NCBI GenBank assembly: GCA_039545315.1
Contig: BCIM01000016.1
Location: 237,941-301,940, forward strand
DNA from: Kondoa malvinella
Taxonomy: Eukaryota > Basidiomycota > Agaricostilbomycetes > Agaricostilbales > Kondoaceae
Length of the DNA stretch: 64,000 nt
Direction of reading: 5' to 3'
How positions within the stretch are numbered: the stretch's first letter is position 1; every line of letters begins with the position of its first letter. The notes below the pieces were generated by a model. The model ran no database searches, was not told the origin of the DNA, and was given only the letters and a program-made list of their open reading frames with translations. This document shows positions 35,967 through 48,483 of this stretch, piece after piece. The translations under genes and the position numbers were made by a program.

Positions 35967-36225
35967 GCTGCGGTCTGTTATAGACGGCGAGGCTGCTTGA
36001 CAGGTCTATCGTCGTCTGTAGATCACTTGCAACAATTTTGCTCAGATGCTGTTTTGCAGAATCAACAAACCTCAGAAGCAGAGAGGGCACAACATATAAT
36101 GTATTGCAACCGTATTCCAAGTTTTTGGGTACTACTGACAGAAACTCTCTATGTCCGCGATATTAAAGATTGAGCTCAGGGTGAAAGGATGACTATTTTG
36201 GGTATGGGTATGGCGCCTCGCGCTT

Positions 36226-37978
36226 TTACGACTGCTTGCTGTACGATCAAACGGGCAGCATGAGCACACATTCGAGCGCTAGATAATCAACTCGACTTAC
36301 CATTCTGCTGGATCCTGGCTTGAGCTTGGTGTAATGCCCATAGCAGCTGGAGGAGGACGGCCAAGGCTTCCTTCATCATCATCGTCACTACGAACAGCAT
36401 GAGTCTGTGGATGCAATTCCAAGCGACCGACACTCACTCGTACTCGTCAAACTCATCGTCGGATTCGAGGTCGAGGTCATTGTCGTACTTGAGGGCCTTG
36501 CCGGTAAAGTAGTCGACGGCGCGAGGAATGACGCGCTCCTTGATGTCCTCGCCTATCTGATAGTCGAGTTCGAGCTTGCTTTCGATGTCCGCCTCAAGGT
36601 CTTCATCATCTGCACCCTCTTCATCATCTTCCGGGAGCACAGGCGGTTTGAAGAAATTGAAGAAAGAGTCTGTAGGCACCTGCTTCTTGATGATTCTCGT
36701 CTGGTTGGTGTTCTTGTTGCGCTGCTTCTTGGTCTCGGTCTTGTGCGTCAAGTCCTTGCCTTCCTTCCATGTAATCTCTCTGCTCAACACATGAGCAAGC
36801 TACAAAGCGACAATGTAGAGACCAAGCGTACGTTCCCTCGGCATGATCGTAGATGAAATCTCCTTCATACTGTAGTGAAAGGTCAGCTCTGCAGCAGAAG
36901 AACAAGAATTAGTATATCGACGCACGCCAACTTCGTCCTGGTACACGTATGTTTTCTCTAGCACCTTGTTTTCGAAGAATTCCTGGGCGCCAGAAGAGAA
37001 CTCGAACAGGAGCTTGAAGCCAGAACGGCCTTCGAGGTATTCCACGCGGATATCGTTGAGGAACTTGAGGGCTTCTGAATCGCGGTCGGTGATGATTTCG
37101 GAAAGACCCATGTGGTTCTTCAATGCAGTGAGCCAGAATTCTGGGATACCCTGCGCCCCGATGATTCTGTTAAGCGGTATCCCTGCAACCTTGAGGAAGA
37201 GCCCACCTTTGGTGCTGCATCAATTTCAGCCTGAGTCGGCTTTGGTCTCGCAGCCTTGGGTTCTGCATCCTCATCGTCTTCCTCGTCGTCAGAGTCCTCA
37301 TCCACCTTCTTGCCCTTTTCAACCAAATCGTCATTGGGCTCTTGAGTACCCGCAATGATGCTGGCCCTTTGCTGATAGAGCGGCGTGTACTTTTTCAGAT
37401 ACTTCTTTTCTAGCTCTAGCAGCTCTGCCTGGAACTCGTTTTCAATTTTCGCCTGTTCTACTTGTAGACCTTGCAGGCCGTCAATGCGATGGCGAATTGG
37501 CAAAGGAAGCTCTTCAATGTAGCCGGACGAACGGCCCAACAGGCCAGCGAGTTTGCCTTGCACCATGGCCGCAAAGGCTGGGTTCTGCAATCGCGAGGTC
37601 GGTGAGACGCAACCAAAGACTGTTCCAAGCAGAAACTCACGCGAACAATGTCTTCACGAGACATGCCGCCAGCGTTGTTTGATGAGGAGATGACGGGTAG
37701 TTCCGACTCGTCTTCGTCATCCTCGTTCACGCTGTCTGGGATTTGAGGGCGACTGAGTGAAGTCTGCAAATTGGATTGCGCAGGCGTGTTTTCTGTGTGT
37801 GCAAAGGATGTGAGCGCGAGTCAGACCCTCTGTGACCCTGCAAATATCGAGCAGCCCTCTTTTGCCATGCACAATGGCACGCCAAAGGCAGGGCCAGACA
37901 TCACGAAATGCAAAACTTACGAGGCGTGTCTGGCACATTTTTGTTGCCTGCACCTGAAATCTTTGTTGCTTGTGACAT
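36226..37978 (-). CDS. NAP1: Nucleosome assembly protein NAP1
   Basis: A histone H2A/H2B chaperone shuttling between cytoplasm and nucleus. ATG 37978 opens MSQATKISGAGNKNVPDTP. After introns come NPAFAAMVQGKLAGLLGRSS, the dimerisation helix QVEQAKIENEFQAELLELE and KKYLKKYTPLYQQRASII. The NAP fold continues GIPEFWLTALKNHMGLSEII, EYLEGRSGFKLLFEF, TLITWKEGKDLTHKTETKKQ and PTDSFFNFFKPPVLPEDDE. An acidic tail follows. The last intron (36239-36300, 62 nt, GTAAGT...TACAG) changes the ending from a TGG-TAA stop to ECKQS, a CaaX-type C-terminus comparable to the CKQQ end of animal NAP1L1. Stop TAA 36226-36228. It is head-to-head with a small membrane-protein gene only 63 bases away. Confidence 0.95.
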
Positions 37979-38041
37979 TTTGCGACTACTCCTGTGCAGA
38001 CTACTGAACGAGAAAGTGGCGGTTGATAAGAAGAGAGAAAA

Positions 38042-38546
38042 ATGATGTTGGGCAGATACCACGTTGCTCCGTTTTCAAGCATGTCCCTCGTCCCTGCTGC
38101 TTCCAGGCCATGGACTGCCATCAAAGCAGCAAATCGCAAGAATGCCTCAAATATTCACAGATATAGCGACCCCGAGGCAGTTTCGGCCACGACTGCTGCT
38201 TCAATGAGCTCTACGCTCGCTCCTATGCTCTCCTTTGTCGCTTCTGGTATTTCAATGGCACTGCGGCGTAGGGAAATGGTCTGGATCGCCTTGGCTTTAG
38301 CAGTGTTGGTCCCAGCCTCGATAGCCCATGCAACAACTTCAGTCTGCTGATGCATGCAATTACGTTAGACATAATCTTTGCAGCGCGCAGACTTGGTTCG
38401 CTGAATGTGAGACACTTGCGAACTCTGCTCGCAAGCGAAAGACTGAACGTTTTGGCGTTTGTCTAGCTGGCACCTCTCCACTTACATCCGTCATCTTCAC
38501 TGCCTCTGCCTTCTTCAGCACCTATTCTCCTCTGTTCGTCAAGTGA
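38042..38546 (+). CDS. Small two-helix membrane protein, Asterix (WDR83OS)-like candidate
   Basis: Three exons fit: one ending near 38340 (…HATTS), one of 19 bases (38390-38408, TWFAES across the junction) and a last one from about 38469, with TGA 38544-38546. Introns are 49 and about 60 nt with GTCTGC and GTGAGA donors. The product has a polar N-terminus with NIHRYSDPEAV, a first hydrophobic pair PMLSFVASGISMALRRREMV and WIALALAVLVPASIAH, then SPLTSVIFTASAFFSTYSPL near the C-terminus. Length, topology and the pattern hydrophobic-RRR-hydrophobic resemble the ER PAT-complex subunit Asterix, but identity is low. ATG 38042 or 38084 could be the start. The function is therefore tentative. Confidence 0.45.
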
Positions 38547-39906
<1,360 letters not shown>

Positions 39907-40355
39907 TGACGACATTTTAAGCAGCAGTACATTACCTGTCTCCATGAGTATATGGCCTTGCTGATCTTGGTCCTTCTTCTGCAGTATATCCTTAGGGACT
40001 TGGTTTGGGATTTCTCAGTGCGGGCATTACATCGCTGGAATTTACGGGTGACATTTCTGTACCGCATCACCTTTTAATATCATATTATACCATACGGAAC
40101 AGCATTGTGGACGTACAAGGAGTGCGCAGTGCGAATTCAATGCCTGTGAGACCAACACCGCGTCTATTCTCTCACAGCAACCAGAACGTCCGATGCGGAC
40201 CTCGCTCGTCAGCAGCCTTCACAAAAGAGGTCTTAAGGATGTCCCTTTAAGCTCAGAGGCGCATATCAAGTCCGCTTAAGTGCTTCTCCACGGAATGATG
40301 CCGCTTGTGCGAAGTTTCCTTTGGATGACAGGCCTTCTTGCTACTCTGTGACGCA
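39907..40355. other. Intergenic spacer
   Basis: About 450 bases between ARF and the ubiquitin protease. Nothing beyond short random open frames is seen. The N-terminal exon of the protease could begin within it. Confidence 0.35.
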
Positions 40356-42433
40356 ATGGACGACTTCCCAGGCTACCAAGCAGTCGATTCTTCTCGTAGC
40401 ATAGCCCTCATCTTCACCGAAAGTCTCTTGCGCGATTCAAGATGCTATGCTTGAGACTGTCATCAGTGCTCGCAGACTTGATCTTGTTGCACCACCTCGT
40501 TCAGCTTGCGCGCCTGTGTCGCTCCGGTCCAACAGATGAACAGATGGAAGCCAAATCTGCCCTTTGTTCTTGCTCTCGTCCAAGGGCTTTGGCTCACTTC
40601 TCTCGACTGCCATCTTCCCGATTACCAATATGGCAGCCGTCACTCTGTCTGGTAGCAGACCTCTTCATGCTGGAATCAGGCCAAAGGAGTTGCGATTGCG
40701 CTCTCATTCCTTTGCCGACTTTCGAGCTCCTGACCGACTCCCTGCTCAGTCTCCGAGGTCTTTCGCGCGGTCTCCTGCTGTGCTTGATGCCGCCACGTTC
40801 AGGCCATTGGAAACCGGCATTGGGGATTTGGGCATTCGCCAGAACATCGGACAAGACTCGGAGCTGTATGATGCTAGATTCCAGCCGTGGTCACCTCGCA
40901 AAATGCATGATCTATCTGCTATACCACAGACAGTCAAACGGCTTGCAGGCTCTTCAGACCGAAGCCACAACCCGCTCTTCGAGGATGGCGTTGTTGGCAT
41001 TACGGGCTTGAGCAATTTGGGCAACACAGTGTGTACTAGCTGACAGATTGAGACTTTGCTGACTACCATCTTTCAGTGTTTCATGAATTCTGCATTGCAG
41101 TGCATCAGCGCGACGGCGCCGTTTGCTCGATTTCTCATGTCGGGTGCCTACAAGGCAGAATTGAATCGACATAATACAATGGGATCGCAAGGTTATCTGG
41201 CGAGAGCTATGGCTAGATTACTTTCGAGTGAGCGAGCTCCACTGCTTTGCCGAATTGGAAGAGCTGAAATCATGTCACGCAGTCCTCTGGTCGCAAGAGC
41301 ACTCACGCGTTTCGCCCGATGCCGTCAAGGAAGCCATCGCTCGATTCGCTCCGGTATGTGGCACAGCCTAGTATTCATTGCGACTCGGCTGATTGATACT
41401 AAAGCAATTCGAAGGCTTCGAGCAACAAGATGCGCAAGAGCTGTTCAGCTTCCTGTTAGATTGTCTGCATGAAGATCTCAACGTCGTAGGCAAGAAGCCC
41501 GATACCAGTCTGTCAAATGCAGAAGAAGCCGCGTTGGAGCGCATGTCTGCATCATTGGCCGCTGAAAGAGAATGGCAAAGAGCAAAACAGCGGGACTGCA
41601 GTATTGTGACGACCCTGTTCACTGGTCAGGAGCGCTCACAATTGATCGTATGTGTTTTCGTCATCTGCAATAATGCCTGGCTGACCATCAGCAGTGCAAG
41701 AAATGCAAGGCGGTATGCTCAACCACTTTTTTCACGCTTAAGCTCACAGGTCTGAGCAGACATCAACCACTTGGTCAAATTACAACCTGCTGTCTTTGGC
41801 GATTCCGACCAGTGCCATGAAGCACTCTGTCACCCTCATAGAATGCATACAGGACTACCTCAAGACCGAACGATTGCCCAAGGAGGACGGCTGGCGATGT
41901 CATGCTTGCAAGGTCCCTCGAAGTGCTACAAAGACAATGGCGCTGACAAAATTGCCCCCTGTGCTCATCTTTCATCGTGAGTAATACAACTCTATGCTAA
42001 AGTTATGCTCATATTGCTATACACAGTCAGCCGGACCCAGTACACTAGTATCGACGGTCTCGCCTCCAAGAACGATGCTGCTGTGCGATTTCCGCTAACG
42101 TGCGTTCATGCCTGTGCAAAGCTGCTGGTGCTGATTGATACTTGTTTGTAGCAATCTCGACCTCGGATCATTAACAGCTATGCCTGAGCAAAAGCAAGTC
42201 TACGAGCTATACGGAATGGTGCTTCACATTGGAACAGCTGAAAGCGGTATGTCTAAAGTGAGATGAGGGAGAAACAGTCTCACGGCTGTACAATAGGTCA
42301 CTACACTAGCATCATCAAAAGCTTGGACGACTATTACAGCGTCAGTGACGCTAATGTCACACAGGTCTCGATGCAAGAAGTTCAGAAGAACTATCGCTCT
42401 GTCTATATGCTCTTCTATCGACAACAAGCGTGA
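40356..42433 (+). CDS. Ubiquitin carboxyl-terminal hydrolase (USP, C19 family)
   Basis: A deubiquitinating cysteine protease. The catalytic Cys box is split by an intron: GVVGITGLSNLGNT then CFMNSALQCISATAPFARFL. Then come FEGFEQQDAQELFSFLLDCL, the zinc-ribbon pairs CKKCKA and CHACKV, LTKLPPVLIFHL and RFPLTNLDLGSL. The His box is ESGHYTSIIKSLDDYYSVSD, and the end YRSVYMLFYRQQA with TGA 42431 is the usual USP close. Spacing and the FEGFEQQDAQEL and IVCKKCK blocks place it with Doa4/USP8 or Ubp12/USP4-type enzymes. Upstream of about 40540 the frame is closed, so the N-terminus must come from earlier exons I could not resolve; 40356 is only the nearest plausible ATG. No rhodanese or DUSP domain was identified. 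Confidence 0.85.
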
Positions 42434-42948
42434 GAGGAGTTGGCAAGGTGTGTGCAATTCGCTTGTACATATGACTATTGCAGTAATCAACATACACGTA
42501 CAGCACATAAAGACTTCCCCGCGCAATCTAGGCAATCGCCTGCTTCTGTATCGCACCTTCTGCCGACCAATAGGCGAATACCTTGGCGGTCTCATTCATC
42601 ATCGGCTGGTCGACGACGGTTCCCGTCTTCTACTTCAATCCGTCAAGACTCGTCATGTAAGAAACAATTAGGCCCCTCTAGGCTAGTGGAGCGCGATGCA
42701 TGCATCGACAGCAGAAAGCCACGCGACTGGAACCGATCATCAGACCAATCATCGCGTAAAATAACGGTATTCCGTCATTGTCGATAAACAGCTTATGCAT
42801 GTTACCAAATCGACAATCGGAAAGTACGTACTTGCCTAACCGGGCGTGGCCCATAAAATGACCCTCTGCAATTTCAGGATGTGCACCTTGTTCCCAACCA
42901 ACATCTTCCCCTCATCCTTCCCCACACCACAACACAAATCACAACATC
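42434..42948. promoter_or_regulatory. Promoter region of the KGG-motif gene with CCCCT elements
   Basis: This 515-base spacer ends in a CA/CT-rich leader (CTTCCCCACACCACAACAC-type sequence) directly before the ATG, a feature of highly expressed fungal genes. CCCCT (STRE core, the Msn2/4-type stress element) occurs at 42673-42677 and 42908-42912. An AT-rich CATAAAAT lies near 42852. Binding is an inference from core motifs that also occur by chance. Confidence 0.4.
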
Positions 42949-43642
42949 ATGTCTGCCAACCCTGATCACGTCAAATCCGATGGCACTCCTGTATGTCTCT
43001 TATATCTAACGTATGCTGTTCATCGAGCTCATGATGTACTGTGCAGGACATGAGATACAAGGAGAAGTAAGCTCTGAACTTTCGGTTCTTCTTCCTCCCT
43101 CATCCCATCTCTCTCTAGCCAAACCGGCGAACAGCAGGCCGCCAAGTCCGAGGGTGGACAGGTACGTCTCCACCTGATGCACCTAGCACTTGTCTGACAG
43201 CTCGTTGTTTGTAGAAGGGCGGTGCTGCCTCTGGCACTGGCAACTCCAGCGCCGGCAGTGACGCTGCTGGTAACGCTGATGACTCTACTGGAACGTAAGC
43301 GTCCTCCTTATGTGCACTTGCAATCACTCACGATGTGATTTAGCTACCGTCCCAGCGAGCACGATGGTTTGTCGACATCGTTTTTTGGTTCTTTTTTTTT
43401 TTTGCTCATCGTCGTCCTGTTCGCTAGGGTTGCGTAAAGACGGTCAGCCTGACGCTCGCAAGAAGTCTGACCATGGCTTTGGGTTAGTCTCCTCATACTT
43501 TCTTCTTTTACGGCTCTCATTGTCTTTTGACCATAGTGGCTCCGACGGGTTTGTTCTAACCTTCTCTTTCTAAGTCGTTGGCTGACGGTTATCTAGCCCT
43601 GACCCACACGTCGAAGGTCAGAAGGGCGGCAAGTCTTCATAA
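42949..43642 (+). CDS. Small KGG-motif hydrophilic (stress-type) protein, eight short exons
   Basis: About 95 residues spread over eight exons with seven introns. ATG 42949 gives MSANPDHVKSDGTP; then DMRYKE; NQTGEQQAAKSEGGQ; a Gly/Ser/Ala-rich exon starting KGGAASGTGNSSAG; YRPSEHDG; LRKDGQPDARKKSDHGFG; a predicted 12-nt micro-exon GSDG; and PDPHVEGQKGGKSS, TAA 43640. The YRPSEHDGLRKDGQPD block is, to my recollection, conserved in many fungal small proteins of unknown function. KGG motifs resemble the bacterial stress-induced repeat. The protein is predicted to be wholly disordered and hydrophilic. All junctions are in phase. Skipping the micro-exon would leave an intron of about 110 nt, twice the usual size. 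Function is unknown; a desiccation- or stress-related role is only suggested by composition. Confidence 0.75.
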
Positions 43643-43787
43643 GCGTAGCTTGTTGAATTGAAACGAAACTGGCCTGTGAGTTGATGTCTCTTTCATATGT
43701 AACCTTGCTGACGCCTCTCTATAGTGACCACTGAGGATGAGAGAAGTACCAAGTATCTGGTCGTATCATGTATTACCTTTGAATTGA

Positions 43788-43793
43788 AATAAA
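43788..43793 (+). terminator. Poly(A) signal AATAAA of the KGG gene
   Basis: A canonical AATAAA lies 146 bases after the KGG-gene stop and only 47 bases before the next gene's ATG on the same strand. Confidence 0.5.
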
Positions 43794-43811
43794 AGCAATA
43801 AGCGTTCACTC

Positions 43812-43817
43812 TATAAA
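43812..43817 (+). promoter_or_regulatory. TATAAA element before CWF19L1/Drn1
   Basis: TATAAA occurs 23 bases upstream of the predicted ATG at 43840. If it works as a core promoter the 5' leader would be almost absent. It may instead be part of the upstream gene's 3' end signal. Confidence 0.3.
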
Positions 43818-43839
43818 TCTTGACCTTCAACTTCCACCC

Positions 43840-46289
43840 ATGTCCAAAATGTACTGCTCAGATTAGCTGCTCAAGATGCTCAGCTGATCCCATCACACCT
43901 AGTTTGGTAGTAGGGCCAGCTCTAGGCAAGCTCAAAGCTTTGTTTGGCAAGATCCAAGTCATCAACACCAAGAATGGCCCATTCGACTTTGTCTTATGTC
44001 TAGGAGATCTGTTCGATGGCGAGGACACGCAGGAAGTCGATGATTTGCTCGCTGGACGTATTACAGTGCCAATACAGTGTTATTGTGTCATGGGAGGGAA
44101 GCGACTTCCGCCCAAGGTGATCGAAAAGGTTGAACGCAATCATGGCGAGATAGCAGAGAACCTGGTCTTTCTAGGTAGGTCATCTGTCCTGTCCTGTTCA
44201 GCTCTCTCTCTCTCTTGCCCTTGATTTCACTTTGGCGCCGGAAGACAAGGTCTATCAGATTTCATGACTTTGCAGTCTGCTTCTGCAACCTGTAGCTTTC
44301 TGGTTTGGCATGCTTGCATACAAGCCGCTTGCTCTTCTTGCTGCAGCTTGACTGGTAGCTATCAGCTATTCTGATGACGGCCTTTTTCAAACTTGATCTA
44401 AGATGAGGCCCTTGCGTATCTATTGATAAATGCTCTAGAAAGGGCTCATTACTGACGTTGACGAACATGATAGGCAAGCAAGCAATCTACACGCTGGCAT
44501 CAGGCCTTCGTATTGCAACGGTTGGCGGGCAATTTGATCTAGATCAATACGTTGCATCAGAGACTAATGGTGCCAGTGTCAGTCTGACACAAACTGTCGT
44601 CGGTATTCGCGAACTAACATATTCTAGCCTCTTGCGTCTCCGTATTTTACAGCTTCAGGCGTCGCTTCTTTCTTGCAATCGCTCGAGGCACCGACCAAGT
44701 CTGCCACGCAAAGTTTCGCAAATGCTGGCCCTCGTCCGGTAGACATTCTCTTGACCCATGGATGGCCTTCGGATATCACAGCCTTGTCAGACAAGCCGCT
44801 GGATGAAGGCAAGACCGTTGCTGGTGTTCCAGCGATTGCAGAAATCCTAGACGCCGTAAGACCTCGTTACCATTTCGCCTCAAAGCAAGGAATCTTCTGG
44901 GAGCGAGAGCCATTCGCCTTTCCTAGCCGATCAACCGATGTATCGTATACTCGCTTTCTTTCGCTGGGCGAATTTGCCAACAAAGGCAAAAATCGCTGGT
45001 TCTACGCTTTCAACATCGCCGCAAGCAATGGTCCTCAAGCGCGACCTGCCAACGCGACTGCATGTCCACTCAATGTTGGCAGTTCCGGCAGCGTCAAGCG
45101 AGGCACCAAGCGTGGTTACGCCCAAACCTTTACCAATGATGCGCCTCCAGATTACATTTTCGGCGGAGCTGGCCAGAGTACGGGCAATCCGACTCCTCGA
45201 GGATACGTCTGCAAAATTTGTGTAAGTGTTACTTCTGCAGCATGATACTGACTAAATTAGATCGCGTACAGTCTCAACATGGTCACTGGATTCAAGACTG
45301 TCCTCAGGCAAGTCAACGAGGTGCCAAAAGGCAGCACAAAGAGATTACTCGTCTGTGCTCCGCTGTGATTTCTACACTGAATGGCTTACCCCTTGCCATA
45401 GCCGGAGAATGCTGGTTCTGCTTGTCAAATCCCAAAGTTACTAAACACCTTATCACTTCAATCGGAGAAGAATGCTATGCGACATTGCCTAAAGGTCAAA
45501 TACCAGATACTCAAGATTCCAAATCGCCTGTACCGGGTGGAGGGCACGTCTTGATCATTCCTGTATGGATGTCCATTTAGGTATAGGGCCCCAATCTGAC
45601 TCTCTGTGCGCAGATTGGTCACTATCCAACAATGAGGGGTATCCCAACAGAACAATTGAGCGCGATATCAAAGGAAGTGGAGCAGTACAAGTCGGCTTTG
45701 CGTGAATGTTACAAAGCGCATGATGCGAGTATGGTCACTTTCGAAGTCGGAAGATATAGCGGCAAGGGTGGGCATGCGCACGTCCAGGTAAGCGAACCGT
45801 GATTTGTGCAGCTAGCGTATCTTGACGCGATCACCATCGGTACAAAGGTCTGCCCGATTCCAAACGCATTAGCGCACAAAGTACCCGTGGCGTTTCGCGA
45901 GCAAGGCGCTATGGAAGGCTACGAATTTGAAGAGGAGCGAGACATTCTGGACGCACAAGACATTGCAGAGAACTACTTGAGGATCGAATTACCAGACAGA
46001 TCAACTCTAATACATCTGCTGAAACCTGGCAAACGATTTGATCTACAATGGGCAAGGTATGACAATATCAACGAGAGTCACTACATTTTTAATTTGGCCA
46101 TGCAGATCCGTGATCGCTAGCCTACTCGGCAATCCAGACCGCGCTGATTGGAAAGTGTGCGCTCGAAGTGATGCCGAAGAGAAGGCCGAGGCGCAATCTT
46201 TCAAAGCGGCAAGTACCGTTTGCTCTTTGACGAATTCTGGACTAACCGATCTTCCACAGGCTTTCAAGGCGTTTGACCCGTCTGCGTGA
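43840..46289 (+). CDS. DRN1: CWF19-like protein 1 / Drn1 homologue
   Basis: A debranching-enzyme-associated, lariat-binding protein linked to intron turnover. ATG 43840 and a first intron (to CACCTAG) give MSKILVVGPALGKLKALFG, the metallophosphoesterase-like start. KNGPFDFVLCLGDLFDG and QCYCVMGGKRLPPKVIE, then KQAIYTLASGLRIATVGGQF follow. DILLTHGWPSDITALSD and RPRYHFASKQGIFWEREPF close the first half. A CX2CX4HX4C zinc knuckle (CKIC spliced to SQHGHWIQDC) lies near 45215-45300. The CwfJ C-terminal domains show IAGECWFCLSNPKVTKHLI and a HIT-like GGGHVLIIPIGHYPTM. End KAFDPSA, TGA 46287-46289. The gene is tandem to the KGG gene and ends 78 bases from the next, convergent gene. Confidence 0.93.
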
Positions 46290-46367
46290 GTACCTAAAAA
46301 GGGAGCGACGCGTGCCCACAGGCTGGTAGTACATAGGCATATATCACGAGGTCACAATTCAATCCAG

Positions 46368-48483
46368 TCAGTCAGACTCGTTTCCGGCGCGCAAGCGTGC
46401 TCGCCATTCCTCCGGAATCTCTTCATCAGACTCGAGTCCAAGCTCGGCGCGGAGCTTTTTCTCTTGGGCTTTTTTGACGGGATCCACGAATTCTTCTCCT
46501 GAGACATCGGCTGATTCAGCGATCGGTCTATCTGATGAAGAGAAACTGCATCACCATCATCGTCCGAGTCCGCTCTTCTTTTCGACTTGGGTATTGGCGG
46601 CTTTTTCACGACAGGTTTGATGTTTTGGTGCAAAGAAGTGACTGCAGATCGTCGGGATAGGCCAGGATTGCGATGTCCAGCAATGCCAGTCTTGCTCAAG
46701 ATGGCAGCGAGACCTCCTTTTTCTGTCCTATGGGTCAGATAATTTCCAGCAGATTCAAGCAGCTCCTCACTTTTTGGCTTGGACAGACTCTTCGATGCAT
46801 CGCTTGGTTGCTTAGCCGGCTAACAAAAGGCATAAGTCTTCTATCAACAGGACAGACTTAACATACCTTGTTGTCTTCGGGCTTAAGCTCCACGAGCTCA
46901 GTCTTGCGCTCCGGAGCAGCGAGATTGATGGCCTTCACTTGTTGGGCCTCTTCTGGGACAGCAACGGGTCCATCGACTTTTGCCTTTGTTGAGGCGACCT
47001 CTTCGATCTGATCTGTCTGGACGCTTGCCTTCACTTGCGACATGACACGCCCTTGCGGTCCCTCACACTGCGCGCCTAGCTCTACTGTCCCTTCATCCGG
47101 CTCGCTCTCCTCCTCGCTGTCTCGAATCACGTTCTTCTTCTTTTTCGTCTTGCCAGCCGACTTGACAGGCACTTTGACAGTTGGCAAAGAAGGCTGCTGA
47201 GCTTTGGGCACTGCGACGTGCTGCAACTTAGGCTGCGACCTCTTCTTTGCAGGCTTTGCAGTAATCTCAATTTCGGATTCGCCAGACAAGTCGAGCTCTA
47301 CAGAGGTTGTATCGCGGCGCTTCTTGACTGGAGATGCGGTAGTCCCCTTGGCACTGCGGCTTCGCGCAGCTCGAGAGGTAGAGCGGGTACTGCGAGTGAC
47401 TGAATCTGGCTCTGAAACTGTGATGGTTGTTGCTGCCTCTTTGCTAGCACCAGAAATGTTACGAGTATGCCGAGTCACGCGTTGTCGCTTGCTTGCAGAA
47501 GATTGGGCAATAGTACTTCCCAAAGGATCTGAAGATGGAACTGCCGCGACAGGCGGTAGCACTTGCATTGCTTCAGCATCAGAGACTTCTTGTGCTTGGA
47601 CGGTCTTTGGATTGCGTTTCTTTGACTGACTTCTACCCAAGGCAATTCCAGGCTCATTTACGAGTGCTGAACTGCCGACACTTGGTTCCTTGACTTGATT
47701 TGGAGGTGAAGCAGTTTTGATTTCAGACTATATTTGTATTGATGAGTAGCTGCGAATTTCAATGTGCGGTAGAGTACGTACAGTCATCGAGGATGACACC
47801 TTGCCCTTGCTCTTGACTGGCTTGACCTTTGTTGCTGCCTTGCTCTTAGCACTTGAATCTTTTTTCTTGCTAGTCCAACGAGCATCAACAATCTGCTTGT
47901 TTGGATCAAAGCTCTCGTCATCGTCCGATTCCTTAGCATTGCGTGCAATGACTTCCTGAGACAACCGCTCGTTTGTACGCTGTTTCTTTCGAGGCGGAGG
48001 TGATTGTTGACTTTCTTCGTTCGCCTTTCGACTTGTCTTGCGTTTGCTCGGCCCGACACGCTGTTGAGAGCCATTGGAGTTGTCGGTATTGGGCATTGAC
48101 TGTTCTTGACCTGCTACAGAAGAGGGTGCAGATTTGGACAAGGCCAGATTGGGAACGGCGTTCAAAGCACCGGCGTCTACATCCACAGCCGTTGCACAGC
48201 TCAAAGAAGCAGCAGAAGTAGAGGCAGCAGCCGACGAGGGGCGAGCTTTCCATGGTGGACGCGCTGCTTTGACAGGAACAGCTGCTGCTGGGACGTCCTT
48301 TGTTGCATTTTTATCACAAGGTGGAGAACTCAAGACGACTGTGCTTCACTTATCAGACGCGAGCGCATACGTGCAAAGCTGCCCAATGGACTCACTTTGG
48401 AATTGCTGGTTGTTGTCTTCTTCGGCGCTGTCAGCGATCGTTTCGTTTTCCTGCGGTGGGTCTGACATTGCAGTCTGCTGCAT
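46368..48483 (-). CDS. Disordered nuclear protein with RAD51AP1-like GLSR motif
   Basis: About 600 residues, almost all low complexity and rich in Lys, Ser, Ala and Glu, with several NLS-like clusters (RKKQRTNERL, KKKKNVIRD, KRQRVTRHTR). ATG 48483 (or 48468) opens MQQTAMSDPPQENETIADS. An intron with donor GTGAGT joins NQQFQ to IVLSSPPCDKN. Others lie near 47727-47782 and 46815-46865. The C-terminal part is the only ordered-looking region: GGLAAILSKTGIAGHRNPGL then SRRSAVTSLHQNI. A last intron (about 46492-46548) leads to KKAQEKKLRAELGLESDEEI and PEEWRARLRAGNESD, TGA 46368. The GLSR-x-LH pattern resembles the RAD51-binding end of RAD51AP1. No enzyme domain is present, and orthology is unproven. 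Confidence 0.6.

Noticed and set aside
40442..41011. 189-codon plus-strand ORF over the ubiquitin protease 5' part
   Set aside because: Out of frame with the catalytic exon and Leu/Ser/Cys-rich; probably a shadow, though part of it could be an unresolved first exon.
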